DNA of 64,000 bases from Ruegeria sp. THAF33 (GCF_009363615.1 NZ_CP045385.1:1-64000), one strand, 5' to 3'. Shown: positions 9,197 to 18,694, counted from the stretch's first letter. The notes: generated by a model not told the origin, from the letters alone. Numbers and translations are program-made.

Positions 9197-10016
9197 GGGT
9201 TCTGTCGCAAATTCCTTTGAATGACGAGAAGGCAACGCAGGCGGGTTGATTATCCTGCCAGTTGGATGAACTGCTGAAACGGACGGATTCCGGGCGTGAA
9301 TTGACCTTTGCGGATCATGTTGACCAGTTCTATGCCTGCCAGGACAGATGCAGCTGAAGCGAAAGATTTGAACCCCAGCATTGGCCGGATACGCCGTTTT
9401 ATGAAGCGATGATCCTGTTCAATGATGTTGTTGAGATACTTCTGCCTCACCATCTCGATCGGGATCGGACAACCAAAGCCTTTCAGCATCTTGTTAATTG
9501 CTTTGATACCGGCTGTGTTGGCACCACTTTTGTCGATGACAATCTTCCTTGGCAAACCGTTCACCTCAAGCGCGCGGGCGAAGAACTTCGTCGCAGCGGC
9601 TTTATTCCGGCGCTCGGATAACATGAAATCCAAGGTCTTGCCGTGTTTGTCGATAGCTCGATAGAGATAAACCCAATTGCCTTTGACCCGCACATAAGTC
9701 TCATCCATGCGCCACGAACGATCTGCAGGACGCTTTCTATACCGCGCTGCTTCAGCAATGAGGCCAGAATATCGACTGACCCAGCGGTTCAGCGTTGCAT
9801 GATCCAGATCAACGCCACGTTCTGCCATGATTTCTTCCAGATCCCGGTATGAAACACCGTAGCGCAGATAGAAGAAAACCGCGTGCAAGATCACGTCTTT
9901 CGGAAAATGTGCGCCCTTAAATGAAATCGCCACGGTTTGCTCCTGTCATGTTCCAGCATGCGTTAACAAAACTGCGTTCGATCTGACAGGTGTGGACGGA
10001 GTTTGCGACAGAACCC
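9197..10016 (-). mobile_element. IS6 family insertion sequence, second type
   Basis: An 820-bp element with perfect 15-bp terminal inverted repeats GGGTTCTGTCGCAAA at both ends. It is related to, but distinct from, the 2928 and 21776 copies. It is inserted into an older IS6 remnant. The 8-bp flanks CTCAACAG and GAACGCAG differ, so no target duplication is seen. Confidence 0.88.
9250..9933 (-). CDS. IS6 family transposase, second type
   Basis: A 227-aa intact DDE transposase. Asp in WRMDETYVRVKG, Asp in VIDKSGAN and Glu in IIEQDHRFIKRR form the catalytic triad. It is clearly similar to the 226-aa transposase at 2982-3662 but differs at many positions (for example VDLDHATLNRWVSRYSGLIAEAARYRKRP). 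A fragment of a near relative is present at 18695-18838. Confidence 0.94.
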   Translation of the reverse strand: MAISFKGAHFPKDVILHAVFFYLRYGVSYRDLEEIMAERGVDLDHATLNRWVSRYSGLIAEAARYRKRPADRSWRMDETYVRVKGNWVYLYRAIDKHGKTLDFMLSERRNKAAATKFFARALEVNGLPRKIVIDKSGANTAGIKAINKMLKGFGCPIPIEMVRQKYLNNIIEQDHRFIKRRIRPMLGFKSFASAASVLAGIELVNMIRKGQFTPGIRPFQQFIQLAG

Positions 10017-10195
10017 GAACGCAGACATTCCCCATTTCGTGAGTTTTGCGTGTCCAATCTGAATCGGGGACGAGGGCGGGCGTTGATTGAAACCAGCAGT
10101 TTCCCACCCATGCGACAGAAACGTAAGGCCGCCTTTGGTTGACCTCTCGTGTCATACTCTTCAGTCTGGTGAGTATCTTCAGCCGCGAGGCCGCA

Positions 10196-10810
10196 ATGAT
10201 TCAAAAAAGCTTGCTTATTATCCTTCTTATTTACTCCTGGATTGGGTTGGCCGGTTCGGTCGGCGCTCAAACACAAGGCATCTGTGTCATAATGCAAACG
10301 GATGGGCAGGCAGTCGTTTCTGCCCGAGGAGCAGGCGCCCAACCTGCAGTCGTTGGTTTGGGTTTGGGGTTGAATGCCAAGCTGCGCACGGAAGCCGATG
10401 CAAGGGTTACCATGGCCTGCTATGATGGGCTTGAAGTTGTTGTAGGCCCGGAAAGCGAGATCGACGTGCTTGGTCTATTGGATCATGAAACGCGCCCCTT
10501 TGGACTGCGACTGATCGATGGCATCGCCGGGTTTCTTTTTTCTTCGGAAGACGGAAACGGCGTCCAGGTCAGAACCCCTTCTGCTGTTGCCGCGGTCCGT
10601 TCCACCGAGTGGGCGATGCGAGTCGAAAACAGTGCAAGCGCCATCTTCACACGTGAAGGCACGGTGTTTGTTTCTGCAGATGACACCGTTGCGCAACTAA
10701 GCCCAGGCAAAGGCATTGATGTATCCTCCTCTGGCGAAGTTGGGGCGGTCACGGATTGGGGGTCGGCGCGTATTGAGGAATTCGACGCACTTCTCGGGGC
10801 GGAATGGTAG
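10196..10810 (+). CDS. Exported FecR-domain protein
   Basis: A 204-aa protein with an N-terminal signal peptide (MIQKSLLIILLIYSWIGLAG, cleavage near VGAQ). The start at 10196 is chosen over 10139 because it gives a clean signal peptide and has GAGG upstream. A FecR domain follows: KLRTEADARVTMACYDGLEVVVGPES, then GIAGFLFSSED and VQVRTPSAVAAVRSTEWAM. FecR domains act in the periplasm as signal-relay or anti-sigma partners. No sigma factor gene is nearby. It overlaps the CHASE2-cyclase gene by 7 bp, so the two are probably co-translated as one sensor pair. Confidence 0.88.
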   Translation: MIQKSLLIILLIYSWIGLAGSVGAQTQGICVIMQTDGQAVVSARGAGAQPAVVGLGLGLNAKLRTEADARVTMACYDGLEVVVGPESEIDVLGLLDHETRPFGLRLIDGIAGFLFSSEDGNGVQVRTPSAVAAVRSTEWAMRVENSASAIFTREGTVFVSADDTVAQLSPGKGIDVSSSGEVGAVTDWGSARIEEFDALLGAEW

Positions 10811-12660
10811 CACGCGACGGGTTTCGACGCGTACGACGCATCACTGGGGTGATCGTGCTGCTGTCGAGCCTGTTGATCGCGATCTGGCACCCCGGGGACC
10901 GAAGTACGTTTTGGCAGGGAGTTGAAGGCAGGCTGCTCGACGCCAGATTCTTTTGGCGCGGCCCGGTGACACCCCCGGAGGGTGTCGCAATCATTGCATT
11001 TGACGATGCTGCCATGGCACAGCTTGAAACGTTTCCGCCGGCTCGATCAGCCTTGGCAGAGGCGGTGACGATTGCCTCAGAGGCGGATGCCGCAGCAATT
11101 GCTTTGGACTTTCTGTTGATTGATCCTCGTGCGGGTGACGAAGGTCTTGCTGAGGCATTGGCAGGTGCAGACGCAGTACTTGGGGTAGCCGAGGCGCCCG
11201 CTGATGCATCTCTGCAAGATCTCCAGAGCGGCGATTTTTCAGTTGTGATTGCCCCTGAGTTGGACAACCCGCTGCCCGCGTTGGGACCGGCTGAAACCTT
11301 GCGCGGTGTGGCATCGATCGGACATGTGAACCTGCGCCATGATCCCGATGGAGCAGCACGTCGGCTTATTGCTGCGCAGTATCTGGCAACTAAGGACGGC
11401 AACGCATGGTATCCGCCGCTCGCCCTTGCGGTCCTCAAGGCGGCGGATGATAAGCTGGACCTACAGTTGCGGTCATCCGAAACAGGCGGGCACCTGACAG
11501 TTGGGGACACCTTGGTCGCGCTGGACAGGCAGGGCGCTATCCCCCTGAACTTTTACGGGCAAGAAGGGACGATCCCGACCTATTCTTTCGCAGAGCTTGG
11601 GGAGGCAAACCTGCGGGACAAGATCTTGTTTGTCGGGGCCACCGCAACCGGGTTCGGAGACCGGCACGCTGCGTCCTACGATGCTACCTTTCCCGGCGTT
11701 GAGCTGCATGCAACTTTGGCTGCAAACGTGATCGAGCAGCGTTTTCTGCGTCGTGACGCGCTGACATGGTCATTGGACATCGCAGTGGCGCTGATCGCAG
11801 CCACGCTCGGATTCTTCGCCGCAAGAATGGACCGGCCCTGGCTAGGGGTTTTGGCGACCGCTACAGTGTTCAGCGTGCTGGCCCTCATGCTGCAAGCTGC
11901 ATTCGTCGTTGGTTGGTGGCTGGACGGGGTCACAGCAGTCTTCTCGCTGCTGCTCGGAGCTGGTGCCGGCGCCGGGCTGCGGCTCATGGAACATCGTCGG
12001 CGTGCTGCGAACCTCGCGCTCTATCAGTCGCCCCTGCTTGTTGAGCGGTTGGCAGATGCGGCCGACCCCCGGTTTGAAGCCACGGCAAGGCCCGCCGTTG
12101 TTTTGTTTGTTGATGTCGCTAACTTCACGACGCATTCCGAGAGCCTCGGCCCTGAGGGCACCGCCGATTTTTTGCGGTTGTTCCACGGGCTTGTCGAACA
12201 GTCCCTGGAACCACAGCGCGGGATCATCGCACATTTTGCCGGAGATGGCGCGATGGTTGTCTTTGGGCTGCCGGAACCCGGCCCGGACGACGCTATGCGC
12301 GCGCTGTGCTTCATCGAGGCGCTGTATGCGGCGGTTGGCACAAGTCCGGACTGGCCCGGTCTCGGGATACGGGTCGGTGGGCATGCGGGCCCGGTCCAGA
12401 CCAGTGTTATCGGTGGCAAGCGCCACAAACAACTCGCAGTGAGCGGTGACGTGGTAAACACAGCCAGTCGCCTGCAGGAGTTCGCCAAATCTCAACACGT
12501 GGCTATTGCCCTCTCCGGTGCACTTCTGGAACCAGATCCGCAAACGCGCGAACGAGCAGAGAAAATGGGATTGCGCCCAGCTGGCAAACATACGCTTCGC
12601 GGTCGGATGGAGCCACTAGACATCTGGACAGGCCCGCTTCCGGGCACAGTCGAGTCCTAG
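10804..12660 (+). CDS. CHASE2-domain adenylate/guanylate cyclase
   Basis: A 618-aa membrane sensor. An N-terminal transmembrane helix (VIVLLSSLLIAIW) leads into an extracytoplasmic CHASE2 domain (about residues 40-310: VAIIAFDDAAM, AIALDFLLIDPRAGD, INFYGQEGTI-like and FVGATATGFGDRH). Three close transmembrane helices follow (about 320-395), then a class III cyclase domain (about 430-600). The metal-binding aspartates are in LFVDVANFT and FAGDGAMVVFG. It should make cAMP (or cGMP) when CHASE2 senses a signal, probably through the FecR protein encoded just upstream. Confidence 0.92.
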   Translation: MVARDGFRRVRRITGVIVLLSSLLIAIWHPGDRSTFWQGVEGRLLDARFFWRGPVTPPEGVAIIAFDDAAMAQLETFPPARSALAEAVTIASEADAAAIALDFLLIDPRAGDEGLAEALAGADAVLGVAEAPADASLQDLQSGDFSVVIAPELDNPLPALGPAETLRGVASIGHVNLRHDPDGAARRLIAAQYLATKDGNAWYPPLALAVLKAADDKLDLQLRSSETGGHLTVGDTLVALDRQGAIPLNFYGQEGTIPTYSFAELGEANLRDKILFVGATATGFGDRHAASYDATFPGVELHATLAANVIEQRFLRRDALTWSLDIAVALIAATLGFFAARMDRPWLGVLATATVFSVLALMLQAAFVVGWWLDGVTAVFSLLLGAGAGAGLRLMEHRRRAANLALYQSPLLVERLADAADPRFEATARPAVVLFVDVANFTTHSESLGPEGTADFLRLFHGLVEQSLEPQRGIIAHFAGDGAMVVFGLPEPGPDDAMRALCFIEALYAAVGTSPDWPGLGIRVGGHAGPVQTSVIGGKRHKQLAVSGDVVNTASRLQEFAKSQHVAIALSGALLEPDPQTRERAEKMGLRPAGKHTLRGRMEPLDIWTGPLPGTVES

Positions 12661-12735
12661 GTGTCCGTCGTCAGAGTTTTCCGGACAGCGCAAGCAGTTT
12701 CGTAACGGAGGCTCTGGTTCGGTTTCTGTCTGAGT

Positions 12736-12850
12736 TTAGGCTGCAGCGGCTTGATGCTGCAACCGACGTTTTCGGATTGTCTTTTTCTTGATCTCCTCTC
12801 TCATCTTCAGGATCTTTGCCCCGCGACCGTGGTAGACATCGTCATGAGCT
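12736..12850 (-). pseudogene. C-terminal remnant of a transposase
   Basis: On the minus strand a frame reads AHDDVYHGRGAKILKMREE, then IKKKTIRKRRLQHQAAAA and a TAA at 12736-12738. Such basic tails after a xVYxGR motif are typical of DDE (integrase-core) transposases. No start or catalytic core is present. The rest of the gap 12661-12968 holds nothing else recognisable. Confidence 0.45.
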
Positions 12851-12968
12851 GTTCCAGAATGCTGCGATCGGTCATCGAACCCTCTTCCGAAGCTACATCG
12901 CAATTATGGCTGTTTCTGCCCGTGTCGGCCAGAGCGGCAGGCAAAGCGCACCGCCCTGATCACAGGCA

Positions 12969-13346
12969 TCAAAGACCCGAGATATCCACATACACCCGGT
13001 AATCCGCGATCCTGTCCTCGCGAAAGTTGAAACGTGCAGCAAAGCGCACGTCGTGCGTGCTTTGATCCTTGCGCGTATAGTGGACCGTGCCGTCGCAGAA
13101 CGCGGTATCGCCGCTAGACCAGATGCCGGTGATGGTGTGTTGCATACCCTGGATCGTGGCAAAGAAATCCGCGTTCGCAGCTTGCACGGCTATGCGCCCG
13201 TCAATCTGTTCGAAATTGCCAAGCTGGAATTGCACGTCTTCGGTCACATGTTCAACAACACCGGCTTCGTCGAGCGCGTCAACCGCGGTATAAAGGGACG
13301 CGATCCGGGGCGCGTGGGCTGCGGTGGTGGGGGCCGTGATTTGCAT
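12969..13346 (-). CDS. SnoaL-like NTF2-fold protein
   Basis: A 125-aa protein without a signal peptide. The pattern LYTAVDALDEAGVVEHVTEDVQFQLGN, GMQHTITGIW, then VRFAARFNFREDRIADYRVYVD is that of a small NTF2/SnoaL-fold protein. Catalytic residues cannot be assigned with confidence. It lies 39 bp after the DMT transporter gene on the same strand and is probably the last gene of the GST-DMT operon. Confidence 0.82.
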   Translation of the reverse strand: MQITAPTTAAHAPRIASLYTAVDALDEAGVVEHVTEDVQFQLGNFEQIDGRIAVQAANADFFATIQGMQHTITGIWSSGDTAFCDGTVHYTRKDQSTHDVRFAARFNFREDRIADYRVYVDISGL

Positions 13347-13385
13347 CTTCTGGTTTCCTTTTGTGTTTGAACGTTATCGGTGGGT

Positions 13386-14318
13386 CTAAGTCTGTTTAGC
13401 CTGTGACCGTCGGTGCAGGACCGGCGGGAGTTTCAGGTAGCCGTTGGTGACGGCTAGCCCAAGGAACAAGATTGCGAGGGACCCCAGCAGCCCAAGGCCA
13501 AGAGGTTCGCGAAAGACAATTGCCCCGATTGCGATGCCGGAAAGCGTGGCAAAATAGCCGACCTGCGCGAACCCAACGCCATCCGTGCGCCGCTGTACTT
13601 CGAAGGTCAGCGCATAGCTGAGCGCGGTGATGAATCCGATGCCGAGGATTGCGCCAAGCAGGGCAGGGGGCACCGAGACGTCGCTGATTGTGCTGCCGCG
13701 TCCCAGTAACAGGGCGGAAATCAACAACAGCTGTGACAGAAGCGTTCCGGTCGCCAGCCCCAACGGATCGCCGCCGGGCGGGTAGGCATAGCTGCGAAAG
13801 ACGTTGCCGCAGGCCAGAAACAAGGGCCCCAAAAGCGACAGGGCAATCCACGCCGGCTCGACACCCATCAGGTCAAACCCACCCATGGTAGCAAGGCTGA
13901 CCCCAGTAAGGCCGATCAGAATACCAACTAGGCGGTGCAACGGCAGCATCCTGCGCGCGATCAGTGCCGTTATCGCGAAGGTAAACAGCGGTGACAGCGT
14001 GACGAGGGCGGAATAGAACCCAAGGCTCACGTGCTCCAGCACCAGAAACCCGATCACAGCGGGGCCGCTGACACCGAAAACTCCGGCACCGACATAATAG
14101 GGGATGTGCCGCGTGTTGAGCACCACGCGCTTCTTCGACAGCAAGCACAACGCCAACAGCGCGATGCTGGCCAGCAAAACCTGCCAGAACAAAGCGGTCA
14201 GAGCTGATATTCCCGCCATCGAGACGAATTTGGACAAAGTGAAACTGACCCCCACCAGGACACCGATGGCCATGATCAGCGCTGATACAGGGGATCTTCT
14301 GACAATATCAGGCATCAC
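13386..14318 (-). CDS. DMT superfamily (EamA) transporter
   Basis: A 310-aa inner-membrane protein with about ten predicted helices in two EamA repeats, the second starting near ALSLLGPLFLACGNVFRSYA. EamA proteins usually export metabolites such as amino acids or drugs; the substrate here is unknown. It overlaps the upstream GST gene by 4 bp, which suggests a shared role, for example export of a processed thiol or quinone adduct. Confidence 0.9.
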   Translation of the reverse strand: MMPDIVRRSPVSALIMAIGVLVGVSFTLSKFVSMAGISALTALFWQVLLASIALLALCLLSKKRVVLNTRHIPYYVGAGVFGVSGPAVIGFLVLEHVSLGFYSALVTLSPLFTFAITALIARRMLPLHRLVGILIGLTGVSLATMGGFDLMGVEPAWIALSLLGPLFLACGNVFRSYAYPPGGDPLGLATGTLLSQLLLISALLLGRGSTISDVSVPPALLGAILGIGFITALSYALTFEVQRRTDGVGFAQVGYFATLSGIAIGAIVFREPLGLGLLGSLAILFLGLAVTNGYLKLPPVLHRRSQAKQT

Positions 14319-15265
14319 GCGGCCCCCATTTCCGGCACATCGGCTGAGGGCATGGAAGCCGGGCCGATCGGGACAATTCCGCTGGGGTTGATGTGACGAT
14401 GGCTGAGGAAATAATGCTGACGGATATGGGCCATGTCCACAGTGTCGGCCACGCCCGGCAACCCCATGATGTCGGCCAGATAGCGGGGCAGGGCGACATA
14501 GTCGCTGATGCGTTTGTAGTCGGTCTTGAAGTGGGTCACATAGACCGGGTCAAACCGCAGAAGTGTCGGAAACAGTTTCAGGTCAACCTCTGTCAGCACG
14601 TCTCCGGCCAGGAACCGGCGTTGGCCAAGCGTTTCCTCAATCGCGTCGAGACAGGCAAAGAGCGCTGTTACGGCCTCGCCATACGCGATCTGGTTGGTTG
14701 CAAACCCGGCGCGATAGACGCCTTCGCGGATCGGTGACTGAATTTGTTCGGCGATCCGGTCGATTTCGTCGCAAAGATGGGACGGGCGAAGATCGGGTTC
14801 CGTAGCATTGGGAAACGCCGTCTGAAGCATGCGCACGACTTCGGCCGATTCGGTGCTGACGATCCGGCCCGTCACCTTGTCCAGCAGCACTGGCACGCTG
14901 ATCGGACCCGTGTAATCCGGTTTGGCGCGCTGATAGGCTTCGTAAAGGAAGCGGGTGCGTTCTACGCCGCTTTGGTCGTTGAACAGGGTCTGGTCGATGA
15001 CCCATCCGTTTTCCGACATGATCGGGTCCATCCAGGTGATGCTGAACGCATCGCGCAATCCCTTCAAAGTCAGAACCAGATCGACGCTATGACACCAGGG
15101 GCAGGCTTTGGACAAGTACAGGTGATACCGGCCCGCCGTGTTCGGGAAAGGGGCGCCCGGCTGCGCGCTGATGTGGCTCCTGAATGGGCTTTGCAGGCGG
15201 TGAAAACGGCCGTCCGAGGCCGGCGGTTTATCACGCAGTATTCCGTTGATGAGCATCTTGGGCAT
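14315..15265 (-). CDS. Xi-class glutathione S-transferase (glutathionyl-hydroquinone reductase)
   Basis: A 316-aa protein of the YqjG/ECM4 type, longer than ordinary GSTs as expected for the Xi class. The active-site motif is C55-P-W-C58 in LSKACPWCHS; Cys55 would be the nucleophile that removes glutathione from glutathionyl-hydroquinones. The VPVLLDKVTGRIVSTESAEVVRML region is the glutathione site, and the C-terminal domain has FLAGDVLTEVDLKLFPTLLRFD. First gene of a minus-strand operon (GST, DMT, SnoaL-like), divergent from a LysR gene 115 bp away. Confidence 0.93.
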   Translation of the reverse strand: MPKMLINGILRDKPPASDGRFHRLQSPFRSHISAQPGAPFPNTAGRYHLYLSKACPWCHSVDLVLTLKGLRDAFSITWMDPIMSENGWVIDQTLFNDQSGVERTRFLYEAYQRAKPDYTGPISVPVLLDKVTGRIVSTESAEVVRMLQTAFPNATEPDLRPSHLCDEIDRIAEQIQSPIREGVYRAGFATNQIAYGEAVTALFACLDAIEETLGQRRFLAGDVLTEVDLKLFPTLLRFDPVYVTHFKTDYKRISDYVALPRYLADIMGLPGVADTVDMAHIRQHYFLSHRHINPSGIVPIGPASMPSADVPEMGAA

Positions 15266-15380
15266 GTCAGCCTCCGGCGTTAGCAGGACTTGCCCACAAC
15301 CTATTTACCTTCCATTACGGTGATAATCGTGTGAATTTGAAACTTATAGGTGAGAATAATTCGCCCAAAGGAAGCGAAAC

Positions 15381-16301
15381 ATGACTGAAATTGGCGCAAT
15401 CCCCGTTTTTGTTGCTGTGGCGGACCATGGCGGGTTCGCAGCCGCCGCCCGGCATCTGGGTCTGACGAAATCAGCCATCAGCAAGCGGATCGGTGTACTA
15501 GAGGCACATCTGGGAACGCAGCTCTTTCATCGGTCGACGCGGTCCATCTCACTTACCGAGGCGGGTGAGATCTATCTGGCCCATGCGGCGCAGGCGCTTA
15601 CCGCAGCGCAGGACGCCGAAGACGCGATTGCGGCGTTGCAGGGGCAACCGGTTGGATTACTCCGGCTCAGCACACCCATGTCTTTCGGGCAATTGCACGT
15701 TGCTCCGCTGATCGCCGCATTTCTCAGGCAATATCCAGGGATCAGACTAGATCTCACGATGGACGACAAATTTGTCGACCTTGTTGAAGGAGGCATCGAC
15801 GTCGCCTTACGTGCCGGAACCTTGCCGGACTCGGCCCTGATCGCACGCAAACTTGCTCCGATCCACAGCGTGATCGTCGCTGCGCCGGACTATCTTGCGC
15901 AGTCCGGAACGCCAGAAACACCTGAGGATCTTCTGACACACACCTGCCTTCACTACGCCTATTCGCGCGACTCTTCGGAATGGCGCTTGGCCGGTCCCGA
16001 GGGCGACGTGCGGGTTCAGACGTCCGGCGTTCTGCGCGTGAACAACAGTGAGGCCCTGTGCACCGCGCTGCTTGACGGGCTTGGCATCGGTCGCCTGCCG
16101 ACCTTTATTGCCGGGGCCCACCTGACCAATGGCCGTCTGGTCAGGGTGCTGTCCAACTATCGCCTGCCCGAGCAGGCGCTGTACGCCGTCTTCCCCGAAC
16201 GAAAACACATGCCTGCGAAAGTTCGGGCGTTTCTGGATTTCGTTGTGGAGCGCGTCGGGCAAGACGTGCCCTATTGGGATATGGATGCAGGCCCGCTTTA
16301 G
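15381..16301 (+). CDS. LysR family transcriptional regulator
   Basis: A 306-aa LysR protein: HTH at about residues 3-62 ([30 protein letters not shown], then [14 protein letters not shown]), followed by the substrate-binding-like domain. It is divergent from the Xi-GST operon and is its likely regulator. Its 3' end overlaps that of the convergent TetR gene by 4 bp. Confidence 0.92.
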   Translation: MTEIGAIPVFVAVADHGGFAAAARHLGLTKSAISKRIGVLEAHLGTQLFHRSTRSISLTEAGEIYLAHAAQALTAAQDAEDAIAALQGQPVGLLRLSTPMSFGQLHVAPLIAAFLRQYPGIRLDLTMDDKFVDLVEGGIDVALRAGTLPDSALIARKLAPIHSVIVAAPDYLAQSGTPETPEDLLTHTCLHYAYSRDSSEWRLAGPEGDVRVQTSGVLRVNNSEALCTALLDGLGIGRLPTFIAGAHLTNGRLVRVLSNYRLPEQALYAVFPERKHMPAKVRAFLDFVVERVGQDVPYWDMDAGPL

Positions 16302-16891
16302 GGGCGCAGGCCGCGAATGAGTATCTCGATTGTCTGTTTCTGCAATCTTGAGTGGCGCGCATCAGACATGCTGAACAGCCCCTTGTGCAGGATCATGCCG
16401 TCCACGATGCTGGCAAACGCGCGTCCCAGGTCGTCTGCATCCGCCTCGGCACGTATCTCGCCTGCTACCTGAAGCTGCCGGATCTGATTTGTGTAGAATG
16501 CGCCGAGGCTGTCAAAAAACGCGGCGACCTTGGCGCTGAAGACATCGGAGGCAAAGCTTGGTCCAAAGATTTCAAAAAACACGCGGATAAACCGGGCCTG
16601 TTCGGTTTGCACATTCATTGCGTTTGAGAGTGTGTCTGCAAAGTCCGCAAGGGTCGTTGGGGCTTCAGCTTCGGTCAACCGCGTCTCGATGGATTTGAAA
16701 TAGCGATCTACCATTGCCCCTGCGATGGCGTCCTTGTTCCTGAAATACAGATAAAGCGTGCCCTTTCCGAGCCCTGCGGCCTCGGCAATATCGGCAATGG
16801 TTGCGGCGTGGTAGCCTTTTTGCGCATAGACCTGCATTGCGGCATCCAGAATACCGTTTTGCATCTCTTCACGGTCGACAATCTTTGGCAT
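16298..16891 (-). CDS. TetR family repressor
   Basis: A 197-aa TetR regulator starting at [13 protein letters not shown]; longer upstream starts would run through the operator and are rejected. The DNA-binding domain reads [19 protein letters not shown], then [24 protein letters not shown]. The rest is the helical ligand-binding domain. It is divergent from a membrane protein and NmrA-like gene pair, with two operator-like palindromes between, so it most likely represses both directions. Confidence 0.92.
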   Translation of the reverse strand: MPKIVDREEMQNGILDAAMQVYAQKGYHAATIADIAEAAGLGKGTLYLYFRNKDAIAGAMVDRYFKSIETRLTEAEAPTTLADFADTLSNAMNVQTEQARFIRVFFEIFGPSFASDVFSAKVAAFFDSLGAFYTNQIRQLQVAGEIRAEADADDLGRAFASIVDGMILHKGLFSMSDARHSRLQKQTIEILIRGLRP

Positions 16892-16932
16892 GGATCTGCT
16901 TTCAATAACCTTCGGGGTGTAGTTTCGCTGAT

Positions 16933-16987
16933 TTATGACTGGACGTCCAGTCATAACAAGATGTATATGACTGACCGTCCGGTCATA
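16933..16987. promoter_or_regulatory. TetR operators: one perfect and one imperfect palindrome
   Basis: 16933-16956 is a perfect 24-bp palindrome with half-site TTATGACTGGAC. 16966-16987 is a related imperfect one (TATGACTGACC and GTCCGGTCATA). Both lie between the divergent tetR and membrane-protein genes. The TGAC-GTCA type sequence is common for TetR family operators. Confidence 0.85.
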
Positions 16988-17070
16988 AACGATTCGGTCT
17001 ACGAAAGAGACAAGCCACCAATGATCAGGGCAGGTCTGTTCCGTATGGCCAGAGATAGATGGAGAGAACG

Positions 17071-17721
17071 ATGCGGGTCGAACCGATGAACGACGCAGGT
17101 GCGGAAGTCTGCTGGAGCTATGACGGGCCAACCGATCCGCTTGTCGGCAGTAGCGCGACCCGCGCGGAACGCTGGTTGGGATATGGTGGCGCAGGCCTGA
17201 TCACGGCTTTGCTCGTGATCAGCACGTACATGGGCAGCCCACCGTTTGACAAACTCTGGCAATGGGCCGTTTTCGTGTTCTTTGCATATGACATCGGCGG
17301 CGGCGCGGTCGCGAACATGCTCAATTCCTGCAAACGGTTTTATCACAGCAGGGCCGTCCCCGGCGAAGGTGCCTTTGTTCGGGCGGCAAAGAACGTGCAT
17401 TTGTTCACCGCGATCCACATTCACCCCATTGTAGCCGCGGCTCTATTGGGCGGATCCGTACCCAACGCGGTCATCTGGTATCTGGCGCTGCAGGGTTCCG
17501 TCTGGCTTGTGCTGGCCGTGCCGCTTTACCTGCGCCGGCCGTTTGCAACGCTGTTCACCGTCGTCGCGGTGATCGCCGAATACAATTTTCTGTCACTGGG
17601 CGATGGACTGGAATGGTTCATTCCCTGCCTTTTCATCAAGATGGTCATGGGTCACGCGGTTCAGGAAGAGCCCTATGCACCCCGCGCGCCTTCAGACCCA
17701 AGAGAAAGAGCGCGCAAATGA
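17071..17721 (+). CDS. Multi-pass membrane protein of unknown function
   Basis: A 216-aa protein with about five to six predicted membrane helices ([90 protein letters not shown]). Conserved-looking His residues ([10 protein letters not shown]) could bind a metal or haem. The start at MRVEPMN is preferred because GGAGAG lies just upstream. It is under the TetR operators and overlaps the next gene by 4 bp. I do not recognise the family. Confidence 0.82.
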   Translation: MRVEPMNDAGAEVCWSYDGPTDPLVGSSATRAERWLGYGGAGLITALLVISTYMGSPPFDKLWQWAVFVFFAYDIGGGAVANMLNSCKRFYHSRAVPGEGAFVRAAKNVHLFTAIHIHPIVAAALLGGSVPNAVIWYLALQGSVWLVLAVPLYLRRPFATLFTVVAVIAEYNFLSLGDGLEWFIPCLFIKMVMGHAVQEEPYAPRAPSDPRERARK

Positions 17722-18575
17722 AAACCGTGTTCATTGCCGGGGCGACCGGATATCTCGGTCGACATATTGCGAAACTGTACCTGTCCAGCGGCTGGCATGT
17801 CCGTGCCCTGGTCCGAAACAGTGAACAGGCGCGTGTCTCCGGACTGGACGCCAGCGAGTATTTCGTAGGCGAGGCCACCCGGCCCGAGACGCTGCGCGGC
17901 GCCATGGATGGCGTCGATCTGGTGATTTCTTCGCTGGGCATTACACGACAGCGCGACGGTCTGACGTATGAAGAGGTCGACTATCAGGCCAACGTAAATC
18001 TGCTTGAAGAAGCCCTTGCAGCCAAGGTCGGTCATTTCGCCTATATTCACGTGCTGAACGCCGACAAGATGCCGGACGTTCCGCTTGTGGCCGCAAAGCA
18101 GGCATTTGCGGATCGTCTGGACGCCGCGCCCATCACATCCACTATTGTCGCACCGTCAGGATTCTTTTCCGACATGGCGGATTTTCTGAATATGGCTAAG
18201 TCCGGCCGTGTCTGGCTGTTCGGAACCGGGCACTTAAGGCTCAACCCGATTGACGGTTCCGATCTGGCCAGGGTCGTCATGTCGGCCATTGAGGAGGGGC
18301 GCACATTTGTCCCGGTCGGAGGCCCGGACATCTTTACCCAGACAGAACTGGCCGAGGCCGCGTTTGCAGCGCTGGGGCAACCTGCGAAAATCACCTACCT
18401 GCCGGATTTGACCCGCAGACTGGCCCTGAAGATTCTGCCATGGGTGACGCCCGCTCACGTACACGGGCCAGCTCTGTTTTTCCTGTCGGCGATGGGGCAC
18501 GAAATGGTTGGCGAGCCGACCGGAATCGAACACATTGCGGACCATTTCAATGCACTTGTCGCGGAAGAACAATGA
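17718..18575 (+). CDS. NmrA-like NAD(P)-binding SDR protein
   Basis: A 285-aa atypical short-chain dehydrogenase. The nucleotide-binding glycine motif GATGYLG is at about residues 8-14. ALVRNSEQAR after the second strand suggests NADP preference. No YxxxK catalytic pair is obvious, as in NmrA-type sensors. Start ATGA overlaps the stop of the membrane protein gene, so the pair is coupled and TetR-controlled. It may use or sense a redox or ubiquinone-like substrate. Confidence 0.88.
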   Translation: MKTVFIAGATGYLGRHIAKLYLSSGWHVRALVRNSEQARVSGLDASEYFVGEATRPETLRGAMDGVDLVISSLGITRQRDGLTYEEVDYQANVNLLEEALAAKVGHFAYIHVLNADKMPDVPLVAAKQAFADRLDAAPITSTIVAPSGFFSDMADFLNMAKSGRVWLFGTGHLRLNPIDGSDLARVVMSAIEEGRTFVPVGGPDIFTQTELAEAAFAALGQPAKITYLPDLTRRLALKILPWVTPAHVHGPALFFLSAMGHEMVGEPTGIEHIADHFNALVAEEQ

Positions 18576-18581
18576 CGGCAT

Positions 18582-18686
18582 GTGCCCGATTTTTTTGTGG
18601 GGTCGTATATTCTGCCTGACTGGTTCGCCCAATACACTTTCGGAGAGTTCGCCATGCTCGTAGACCCGCATCTGCCAGACTATTAA
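18582..18686 (+). CDS. Possible short peptide or gene remnant
   Basis: A 34-codon GTG frame reads VPDFFVGSYILPDWFAQYTF, then GEFAMLVDPHLPDY, and stops at TAA 18684-18686, nine bases before an IS6 end. The amino-acid make-up looks coding-like, but no clear ribosome binding site is present. It could equally be the tail of a gene lost next to the IS. Confidence 0.25.
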   Translation: MPDFFVGSYILPDWFAQYTFGEFAMLVDPHLPDY

Positions 18687-18694
18687 TTCGCCGA

